From the NCBI GenBank assembly GCA_900757695.1, contig CAAEOU010000037.1:1-12826 (forward strand): a stretch of 12,826 nucleotides of DNA, written 5' to 3'. A program made the position numbers and the translations under genes. The stretch is from an uncultured Oscillospiraceae bacterium. Its GTDB lineage: Bacteria > Bacillota_A > Clostridia > Oscillospirales > Oscillospiraceae. The stretch's first letter is position 1. The number at the start of each line of letters is the position of its first letter. The notes under the pieces are model-generated. The model was not told the origin of the DNA. It saw only the letters and a program-made list of their open reading frames with translations, and made no database searches. This document shows, one piece after another, positions 7,153 through 12,826 of the stretch.

Positions 7153-9216
7153 TCAGTCACCTCTCTTTTGGTTTCTGAGCCGCAGCAGAATGGCGGAGTT
7201 TTCCAGATCGACCTTGCCGGGGCCGGGGGTCAGATGGATGGTGATGGTGCGGGGACTGACCTCCATCTGGATCAGACCACGTTCCGCCAGCACATCCAGA
7301 CAGATCCGGGTTCTTACAAAGCTCACCGGAAGACCGGCGCTGCGGGCGATTTTTCGGGAAAGCACAGTAAATTCATCCATCACACTGCCCCCGGTGCAGT
7401 GGGCCATCAGATAGCGCCAGACGGCGGCAAATTCCCGCCGGGGCGGGATTAGACTGTCGATGTCCAGCGAGGAATAGGCGTTGGACGCAAGACAGGCATA
7501 GATCTTCCGTTCCCGCTCCATGGCCTCCCGGCACGCAAGAGACGGGCGGATATCGGTGATGTTCAGCTGAACCGTGCGGAGACCCCGGAATTCGTTGATC
7601 TGGGGGCTGAAGGCCACTTCCACCAGATCTCCGGCGGCAATGGCGGCACGGCAGGCGGTGGTGGAGAAGAAAATGCCGTCCAGCAGCCGACCGTGGCGGC
7701 TGAGGCGAAGCTTTAAGTGCTTTCCGCCGCCCACCTCGCTGAGCTGTTCTACCCGCATTCCCTCCAGATAGAGCAGGGGGCGGGGACAGGAGGCCCCGAA
7801 GGGCTCCAGCTGATCCAGAGCCGTGACGTTGGCGGTGGTGAGAAGCTCCGGCGATACGGTGCAGTCCAGCTCCAGAGCGGAGCCTTCGGGATGGGCCTGA
7901 CGATAGGCGTGGGCCAGAAGCGTGACCTGCCGGCGAAATTCGGGAATATTCTCCCGGAGAATTGTAAAGCCTGCGGCCAGCTCATGGCCGCCGAAGTTCT
8001 GGAGCAGCGGCTCCAGCTTTTCCAGCGTAGAAAACAGCGGGAAGTTTCCATAGCTTCGGGAAGAAGCCTTGCCGGAATCGCCGCTGAGGCAGATCAGAAA
8101 AACAGGACAGCCGTAGTCCTCCGACAGCCGGGAGGCCACAATGCCCACCACGCCCTGATGCCAGTTTTCACCGGCCAATACAATGGCGTCGGGATTGCGG
8201 ACGCCCTCCAGCATGGCGGCGGCATCTGCGTAGATCTCCGCTTCAATGGTCTGCCGCTGCCGGTTAAGGCGGCAGAGGTGCGCGGCCAGCTGAGCGGCTT
8301 CCGCCGGATCCCGGGTCAGAAACAGCTCGGCAGCCAGAGATACTTTGCCCATACGGCCTGCGGCGTTGATCCTCGGGGCCAGCGTATAACCAACGGTAGA
8401 GGAGGTGACGGAGCCGGGTGCAATCTGACACTCATGCATCAGGGCACAGATCCCCGGCCTGCGGGAGCGCTGCATGGCGGCAATACCGGCCGTGACCAGA
8501 ATGCGGTTTTCACTGACCAGCGGCATTACGTCGGCAACGGTACCCAGTGCCACCAGATCGCAGTATTCCCGAAATACTGCCTGCTGATCCCCCAGCACTG
8601 CGGCGGCGACCTTAAAGGCCACGCCTACACCTGCCAAGTGGCAGAAGGGATAGGTGGAATCGTGCCGGTGCGGATTTACAACGGCTGCCGCCTCAGGCAG
8701 CTCTGTTTTACACTCATGGTGATCGGTGATGATGAGGTCGATGCCAAGGCTGCGGCAGAGCTTTGCCTCCTCCACAGCGGTGATACCGCAGTCCACGGTA
8801 ATGATCAGGCTGACGCCCTGCTCCTTGAGGCTGCGGATGGCGGGTTCGTTGAGGCCGTAGCCCTCTTCCAGCCGGGCGGGGATATACCAGGTGCAGTCCG
8901 CACCGCGCCGGGTGAGAAATTCAGTTAAAAGACAGGTGGAGGTAATACCGTCCACATCATAGTCGCCGTAAACCGCAATGGTTTCGCCGGTTTCAATGGC
9001 GCGGCGGATCCGGGGAACCGCCTTGTCCATATCGGGCATATCCATGGGACTCAGCAGCGGGCCATGGCCGGAGGCCAGAAATTCCGCGGCTTTTTCGGGG
9101 GTGTCATACCCTCGGGAGACCAATACGGCGGCAGACAGAGGTGAGATTCCGGCAGCGGTCAGAACTGCCGTGCGTGCCCCATCCAGCGGGGCAACGTTCC
9201 AAGTGCCGTATTTCAA
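7153..9216 (-). CDS. recJ: Single-stranded-DNA-specific 5'-3' exonuclease RecJ
   Basis: This 687-residue protein is a DHH-family RecJ nuclease that digests single-stranded DNA 5' to 3' in recombinational and mismatch repair, with divalent metal. Motifs in order are AVYGDYDVDGITST (81-94), DCGIT (142-146), DHHECK (165-170), LAGVGVAFK (194-202), GTVADVMPL (225-233), PRINAAGRMG (281-290), the DHHA1-type block NWHQGVVGIVASRL (351-364), SSRS (385-388) and GGHELAAGF (409-417). A C-terminal OB-like region follows (about 450-550). An extra tail, about 560-687, includes a probable winged-helix-like stretch, as in longer Firmicutes RecJ proteins. The start is TTG at 9216, because an in-frame TGA lies eight codons upstream and the KYGTWNV N-terminus fits the family. 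Only a weak GGAT precedes it. It is the first gene of the operon, with a strong promoter just upstream. Confidence 0.96.
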   Translation of the reverse strand: MKYGTWNVAPLDGARTAVLTAAGISPLSAAVLVSRGYDTPEKAAEFLASGHGPLLSPMDMPDMDKAVPRIRRAIETGETIAVYGDYDVDGITSTCLLTEFLTRRGADCTWYIPARLEEGYGLNEPAIRSLKEQGVSLIITVDCGITAVEEAKLCRSLGIDLIITDHHECKTELPEAAAVVNPHRHDSTYPFCHLAGVGVAFKVAAAVLGDQQAVFREYCDLVALGTVADVMPLVSENRILVTAGIAAMQRSRRPGICALMHECQIAPGSVTSSTVGYTLAPRINAAGRMGKVSLAAELFLTRDPAEAAQLAAHLCRLNRQRQTIEAEIYADAAAMLEGVRNPDAIVLAGENWHQGVVGIVASRLSEDYGCPVFLICLSGDSGKASSRSYGNFPLFSTLEKLEPLLQNFGGHELAAGFTILRENIPEFRRQVTLLAHAYRQAHPEGSALELDCTVSPELLTTANVTALDQLEPFGASCPRPLLYLEGMRVEQLSEVGGGKHLKLRLSRHGRLLDGIFFSTTACRAAIAAGDLVEVAFSPQINEFRGLRTVQLNITDIRPSLACREAMERERKIYACLASNAYSSLDIDSLIPPRREFAAVWRYLMAHCTGGSVMDEFTVLSRKIARSAGLPVSFVRTRICLDVLAERGLIQMEVSPRTITIHLTPGPGKVDLENSAILLRLRNQKRGD

Positions 9217-9250
9217 TTTCGATGCACATCCATATCATATATTTCTAATC

Positions 9251-9279
9251 ATTATAACAAAGAAACGCTGAAATCTCAA
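9251..9279 (-). promoter_or_regulatory. Promoter of the recJ–relA operon
   Basis: On the minus strand TTGAGA (9279-9274) and TATAAT (9256-9251) are separated by exactly 17 bp, a near-consensus housekeeping (sigma-A type) promoter. A transcript would start near 9244 and have a leader of about 28 nt before the recJ TTG. No other minus-strand promoter of this quality was seen upstream of the downstream genes, which fits one long operon. Confidence 0.8.
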
Positions 9280-9292
9280 CCGGTTTCCGGAA
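9278..9292. repeat. Two fused 8-bp palindromes at the recJ -35 box
   Basis: AACCGGTT (9278-9285) and TTCCGGAA (9285-9292) are each perfectly symmetric and share one base. The first overlaps the last two positions of the recJ -35 element. This could be an operator or a chance GC-rich arrangement. No regulator family can be named from it. Confidence 0.4.
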
Positions 9293-9350
9293 TCTTTGCC
9301 ACGGCTGTGGAAATTGCGGTGCGGCAGCGAAACCTTCCATATGAAACCTG

Positions 9351-9373
9351 TCCGACAAAATGTTTTTTCGACA
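9351..9373 (-). promoter_or_regulatory. Pair of Spo0A-box-like sites (tentative)
   Basis: Read on the minus strand, TGTCGAA (9373-9367) is identical to the core of the Spo0A binding box, inside the longer CTTTGTCGAAAAAA. A second copy, TGTCGGA (9357-9351), differs at one base and lies 16 bp away in the same orientation. They lie between the two divergent promoters, about 50-70 bp upstream of the plus-strand -35 box. Box identity is by eye only; seven bases can occur by chance. Confidence 0.35.
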
Positions 9374-9404
9374 AAGAAAGGGGTGCATATTGTCCTCTAA
9401 TTGG

Positions 9405-9433
9405 TTGATTTGCACAGAAAATATTGAAATCAA
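9405..9433. repeat. Inverted repeat overlapping the plus-strand -35 box
   Basis: TTGATTT (9405-9411) and AAATCAA (9427-9433) are perfect reverse complements with a 15-bp spacer, so the half-sites are 22 bp apart centre to centre, about two helical turns. The right arm overlaps the -35 hexamer of the surface-protein promoter. This is the layout of a repressor operator, but the arms are AT-rich and may be coincidental. Confidence 0.35.
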
Positions 9434-9452
9434 AATGTTTGACTGGTATATT
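9424..9452 (+). promoter_or_regulatory. Promoter of the surface-protein gene
   Basis: TTGAAA (9424-9429) and TATATT (9447-9452) are separated by 17 bp, giving a good housekeeping-type promoter. Transcription would start near 9459 and leave a leader of about 28 nt that contains only the ribosome binding site. A competing TTGACT at 9439-9444 has no -10 element at a suitable distance. Confidence 0.7.
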
Positions 9453-9474
9453 TACCGTATTAAAGGAAGGAAAG

Positions 9475-9480
9475 AGGAGG
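9475..9480 (+). promoter_or_regulatory. Ribosome binding site that fixes the surface-protein start
   Basis: AGGAGG ends six bases before the ATG at 9487. It selects this ATG over an in-frame ATG farther upstream (9424), which lies inside the promoter and lacks a Shine-Dalgarno. The ATG at 9487 also begins directly with a classic signal peptide. Confidence 0.85.
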
Positions 9481-9486
9481 ATCACC

Positions 9487-12400
9487 ATGAAACGCACAAA
9501 ACAGCTCCTGTCACTGTTTCTTGCGCTGGCTCTGGTCATGAGCTTTGCGGCAGTGCCTGTACTCGCTGCGGGAGATACAGCGGACGCTGAGGAAAAGGAA
9601 TCCATTCCCGAAGGCAATCAGACCGAGGGAAACTGGGTCTATGAGGTAGCGGAGGCCCAAATGGGCGGCCCCGGCGGCGGGCCGGGCGGACCCGGGGGAG
9701 GGCCGGGCGGAGGCCCCGGCGGCGGAGAACCGACACAGGAAGAATTGGACGCTTTTATGGCGATGATGATGGCCGGCGGCACCCCGGAGGCCACGATTCT
9801 GTGGGGCAGCGGCGAAGAGAAGTCCGGCAATGTGGTCATGATTCCCGCAGCGCTGGGGGGCTACGCGGTCACCACGGTGGGAAATGGCGTGCAGAACATC
9901 TCTTCCAACAACAAGAATGAGGATGTGTATTTCCTGATCCCCGAAGGCGTTACAACGCTGGCGCCCCGGATGATCTATGACTACAACAGCACCAGCGGCT
10001 GGTCCATTCCGGCCAGCGTTACCGGCATCAGCTCGGATCCTGCATCCTTCCTGAGCTGCCCGGGCACCTTTTATGGGGAGACGGGGAGCGCAGCGGAGAC
10101 CTATGCCTCCACCGATGCCACCCGTGATTTTGTGACCTATGATGCGGACGGCAGCACTGCCTTTGCAGTCACCGGCGGCGAGGAGGGCTATATTCAGCCC
10201 AACGGCACCTATCATCTGCCCTCCGGCATGCTGGATGGGGCGCACACCATCACGTTCCATATCGTGGCGGATTATCAGTATAAGATCAAAGCGCTGACGG
10301 TGGACGGGGCAGAGGTGCCTGAGGCGGCAGGAAAGAACACCTACGACCTCGACTATACCTTTACCACCGGCTCCAGCGCCGTGGATGTTACCTACGAAGC
10401 GGATCCCAGCGACAGCCGGAATCCCGATGAGATGACGGAGACCTTTGACTATGATGCCCCGGAGATCAATAAAAAGGCGGTGGCGGAGGGCGCAAAGCTC
10501 CCTGACGATGTAGACGACTATGTGGGCGTCAGCACCGGCTCCACCTCCAAGTATCAGAACACCATGGGCATTTCCACCGGCGCATATTACGCTGCAGACG
10601 GGAAGACCTATGAGATGGTAAAAGCCTATCAGGTTACCGATGAGCCGGAGTATCTCTCCAAGGCAGAGGCCATTAACGGCGTCTATAAGAAGGATAAGCT
10701 GGTCTTCGGCAAGGACTATGATCTGGTGCGGCTCTACAATTACTATGAGAATGTGACCTCCGGCCCGGCACAGGGCGTGGTCAGTCTGTACTGCACCTAT
10801 CTCTACAAGGAGATCGATCCCAAGGATATCCCCGACGAGAATACGGTTTCCGGTGACCATATCAATACCGCTTCCGTGTTTGTGCAGCAGGGCGGTGAGC
10901 TGACGCTGGACGATTTTACATCCTACTGCTACACCGCCGGGAAGGGGCCCTCTGAGGCAGGCAACTTCTTCGGCATGGGCTCTGCCATCCATGTGGACGG
11001 CGGCGATGCCACCACCCCGGCAGCGACCATCATCAACAAGGGTACATCGGCCCTGACCATGCATAATCCCCAGATCCTTGGTACGGTAAACTCCGTCTAT
11101 GCCACGGCCAGCGGCGTGATCTATATTCAGGGCGGCAATATCTTCTCCTGTACCTCCGGCGGCCACGGCCCCTATGTATCCACCGGCGGCCAGATCCTGC
11201 TGAACACCGATGGAACCAATCTCATTGATGATACCGGCATGGTGAACCGGGAGGCGGAGAACCTGACGGCAGAAAAGCGCCCCAGCAGCGAGCTGGGAAC
11301 CATGGCCCGGAACAAGGACGGCGACATGGAGGGCGTCTATCAAGAGCATCCCGATGATGTAACGGTGGTCGTGACCGGCGACGAGGCCGGCACGGCACTG
11401 GCAACGGACTCCGGCGGCGGTGTCATCGTGGCCAATCAGGTGGTCACCAAGACCTTCGGCCTCCGCTGCGCAGGCGTCTACTCCATCGGCTCCAATGAGA
11501 GCTGGGTATACTGCTACAACTCCGCACTGACCTCCTATCTGGATGCGGGCCTGTGCTCCGCTTCCGGCGGTTACATCTATGCCTATAACTGCGACATCAA
11601 CGGCGTTATGGGCCTCAAGTGCCGTGCAGGCGGCAACGCCGAGGCGGATGAGACCGGCGTGCATGTGGTCAATTCCCGTGTTGCGGCATACTTTGACGAT
11701 GCAGAGATGAAAAACGCCTACGATGTGGCGGATCCCGAGACCATGCAGGCGCAGATGGACAGCGGCGAGCTGGACATTGACAGCCTTGGCGTGGGCTACT
11801 CCAAGCTCAATATGTTCATCGACAAGGCAAACTCGCCCAAGTTCTATGAGGATTCTCTGAACTGGTGGTTTACGGACAAATCCAAGACCCCCGGATATTC
11901 CGGCGGCAATAAGTTTGCCGTGATGTATGTGGAAAATTCCTCTACCCCCATCTATGTAGAGGCCTCCAAAATGGTCAACCAGAACTATGTGGAATATGGC
12001 GATGCCTCCAAGCTGGAGGAAGGCCAGACACCCGCAGACAATCTGCTGCTGAGCGTGGAGGGCGCAGGCTCCGCAACGGTAAACTTTAAGGATGAAAACG
12101 ATGAGACCCCGTGGGATCTCACGGGAGAATCTGAGGATACCACGGAGCTGGTAGGCGACTTCTATATCGGTGCCTATTCCCAGTCCACCGGAAGCCCGGA
12201 TATCGGCACCGGTGCAAACGCTGCTACAGTAAACTTTGATCACTCCCAGTGGGAGGGCACCGTGCTCTACGGCGACACCGATGAGATCACCGGTATCTGC
12301 AATCTGAACTTTGACTACAAGTCCAGCTGGAAGGTGACCGGCGATACCAAGGTCTCCAATCTGGAGATCTACAATGTGGAGAATATCACCGCAGATGAGC

Positions 12401-12741
12401 CTGTGACCATCACCTTTGACTCCACCACCACCGTTGTGGCCGGAACCTATGGCAACGTAACGCTGGAGGGCCCCGGCGTCGATCAGTGGCCGGAGATCCC
12501 CGAGGAGCCGGAAGAGCTGCCCGAGGAGGAGCCGTCTATTGTGGAAGAGACCTCCGAGGTTCAGGAGACTCCTGCGCCGACACCGGAAGCAGCACCCGAG
12601 GCAACGCCTGAGGTGCAGCCGGAAGCGCAGACCGGCGGCCTGTCCACGGGCGGAATCGTTGGCATTGTAATTGCTGTGATCGTTGTGATTGGGGCCGCTG
12701 TGGTGCTCCTGAAAAAACGTGCTTCGAAGAACGATCAGTAA
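9487..12741 (+). CDS. Large secreted, C-terminally membrane-anchored surface protein with probable beta-helix domains
   Basis: I do not recognise a named family for this 1084-residue protein. The N-terminus has a signal peptide: KRTK, a hydrophobic core (7-25) and a likely cut near VLAA (25-28). A Gly/Pro-rich tract (60-80) and a Met-rich helix (84-97) follow. Residues 115-207 look like degenerate BspA-type leucine-rich repeats (VVMIPAALGGYAVTTVG, IPEGVTTL, SIPASVTGI, FYGETGSAAETYA). A beta-rich domain (about 220-305) precedes an aromatic-rich stretch (315-450). Residues about 455-735 and 855-995 have Gly/Asn turns and short beta strands suggesting right-handed parallel beta-helices, with five cysteines at 661-712. 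A Pro/Glu-rich stalk (1001-1048) leads to a transmembrane helix (about 1055-1075) and the tail KKRASKNDQ. No LPxTG motif or catalytic site is visible. It stands alone, divergent from recJ, with its own promoter and terminator. Adhesion or polysaccharide binding is an inference only. Confidence 0.85.
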   Translation: MKRTKQLLSLFLALALVMSFAAVPVLAAGDTADAEEKESIPEGNQTEGNWVYEVAEAQMGGPGGGPGGPGGGPGGGPGGGEPTQEELDAFMAMMMAGGTPEATILWGSGEEKSGNVVMIPAALGGYAVTTVGNGVQNISSNNKNEDVYFLIPEGVTTLAPRMIYDYNSTSGWSIPASVTGISSDPASFLSCPGTFYGETGSAAETYASTDATRDFVTYDADGSTAFAVTGGEEGYIQPNGTYHLPSGMLDGAHTITFHIVADYQYKIKALTVDGAEVPEAAGKNTYDLDYTFTTGSSAVDVTYEADPSDSRNPDEMTETFDYDAPEINKKAVAEGAKLPDDVDDYVGVSTGSTSKYQNTMGISTGAYYAADGKTYEMVKAYQVTDEPEYLSKAEAINGVYKKDKLVFGKDYDLVRLYNYYENVTSGPAQGVVSLYCTYLYKEIDPKDIPDENTVSGDHINTASVFVQQGGELTLDDFTSYCYTAGKGPSEAGNFFGMGSAIHVDGGDATTPAATIINKGTSALTMHNPQILGTVNSVYATASGVIYIQGGNIFSCTSGGHGPYVSTGGQILLNTDGTNLIDDTGMVNREAENLTAEKRPSSELGTMARNKDGDMEGVYQEHPDDVTVVVTGDEAGTALATDSGGGVIVANQVVTKTFGLRCAGVYSIGSNESWVYCYNSALTSYLDAGLCSASGGYIYAYNCDINGVMGLKCRAGGNAEADETGVHVVNSRVAAYFDDAEMKNAYDVADPETMQAQMDSGELDIDSLGVGYSKLNMFIDKANSPKFYEDSLNWWFTDKSKTPGYSGGNKFAVMYVENSSTPIYVEASKMVNQNYVEYGDASKLEEGQTPADNLLLSVEGAGSATVNFKDENDETPWDLTGESEDTTELVGDFYIGAYSQSTGSPDIGTGANAATVNFDHSQWEGTVLYGDTDEITGICNLNFDYKSSWKVTGDTKVSNLEIYNVENITADEPVTITFDSTTTVVAGTYGNVTLEGPGVDQWPEIPEEPEELPEEEPSIVEETSEVQETPAPTPEAAPEATPEVQPEAQTGGLSTGGIVGIVIAVIVVIGAAVVLLKKRASKNDQ
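9661..9729 (+). repeat. Gly/Pro-rich low-complexity coding tract
   Basis: This GC-rich stretch encodes alternating GGP and GGGP units (residues 60-80) just after the mature N-terminus of the surface protein. The underlying bases are not perfect repeats: Gly uses GGC, GGG and GGA, and Pro uses CCC and CCG, in mixed order. It is probably a flexible spacer. Confidence 0.8.
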
Positions 12742-12774
12742 CCTGCTTTTCGTTCTGACTAATATCCATAACCA

Positions 12775-12820
12775 CTCAGCCGCCACTATGCGTTGCATAG
12801 CGGCGGCTGAGGCATTTATT
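12775..12820 (+). terminator. Hairpin terminator of the surface-protein gene
   Basis: CTCAGCCGCC (12775-12784) pairs with GGCGGCTGAG (12802-12811). An A/C mismatch and a second stem, CTATGC with GCATAG, continue inward to a GTT loop. The 16 paired bases make a very stable hairpin 33 nt after the stop codon. The following run, GCATTTATTGTGTTA, is T-rich but interrupted, so it is an imperfect intrinsic terminator. Confidence 0.75.
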
Positions 12821-12826
12821 GTGTTA

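Larger units (their letters stand above)
9217..9486. other. Divergent intergenic regulatory region
   Basis: This 270-bp gap between recJ (leftward) and the surface-protein gene (rightward) is visibly AT-richer than its flanks. It holds both promoters, two overlapping palindromes, two Spo0A-box-like cores and one inverted repeat. No convincing small gene, tRNA or riboswitch was seen in it. Confidence 0.7.

Noticed and set aside
9297..9308. CCACGGCTGTGG as an intergenic hairpin
   Set aside because: Only four base pairs per arm and no T-run, so it is too weak for a terminator or attenuator.
9439..9462. TTGACT as the -35 box for the surface gene
   Set aside because: No -10 hexamer lies 16-18 bp downstream; the nearest TATTAA is only 13 bp away. 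TTGAAA, 17 bp, TATATT fits better.
9424..9486. Upstream in-frame ATG adding 21 residues to the surface protein
   Set aside because: It lies inside the promoter elements, has no Shine-Dalgarno, and would bury the signal peptide behind an unrelated leader.
12634..12741. Possible LPxTG sortase signal near GLSTGG at the C-terminus
   Set aside because: The Leu and Pro are not in the right positions relative to TG. The segment reads better as a plain transmembrane anchor with a basic tail.
9511..12798. A 1095-codon minus-strand open frame opposite the surface gene
   Set aside because: It is codon-aligned with the sense gene and is explained by missing TTA, CTA and TCA codons. It has no recognisable domain, while the sense frame has a promoter, ribosome binding site, signal peptide and membrane anchor.

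Overview
The window looks like a piece of a GC-rich genome from the Clostridia, most likely a gut-type Oscillospirales. The clues are the gene order recJ–relA–dtd–MBL hydrolase–hemZ, which is typical of Firmicutes, plus AGGAGG-type ribosome binding sites, GTG and TTG starts, and a surface protein with a degenerate BspA-like repeat. The genus cannot be fixed from this sequence.

Positions 1-9216 hold eight tightly packed genes, all on the minus strand, so they are transcribed from right to left. They begin at a near-consensus sigma-A type promoter at 9251-9279. In transcription order they are recJ (ssDNA exonuclease), relA (bifunctional (p)ppGpp synthetase/hydrolase), dtd (D-aminoacyl-tRNA deacylase), an MBL-fold hydrolase, hemZ (radical SAM), a uridine-kinase-like P-loop nucleoside kinase, punA (purine nucleoside phosphorylase) and an MtaD-type amidohydrolase cut by the left window edge. 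Four of the seven junctions overlap or are separated by one base; the other three have gaps of 16, 37 and 43 nt. The first half is an old housekeeping/stringent-response block. The last three genes look like a nucleoside salvage module: deamination of adenosine-type nucleosides, phosphorolysis of the product, and nucleoside phosphorylation. The apt gene that often lies between recJ and relA is absent here.

Positions 9217-9486 form a divergent intergenic region. It carries a recJ promoter on the minus strand and a promoter (TTGAAA, 17 bp, TATATT) on the plus strand. It also has several short symmetric or repeated elements, including two Spo0A-box-like sites.

Positions 9487-12741 encode one large plus-strand gene for a 1084-residue secreted, membrane-anchored surface protein. 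Its parts are a signal peptide, a Gly/Pro-rich tract, a degenerate BspA-like region, probable parallel beta-helix segments, a Pro/Glu-rich stalk and a C-terminal transmembrane anchor. Its function is not recognisable. A strong hairpin at 12775-12811 probably ends its transcript. This gene is the least ordinary part of the window; no CRISPR array, tRNA, rRNA, insertion sequence or phage gene was seen.
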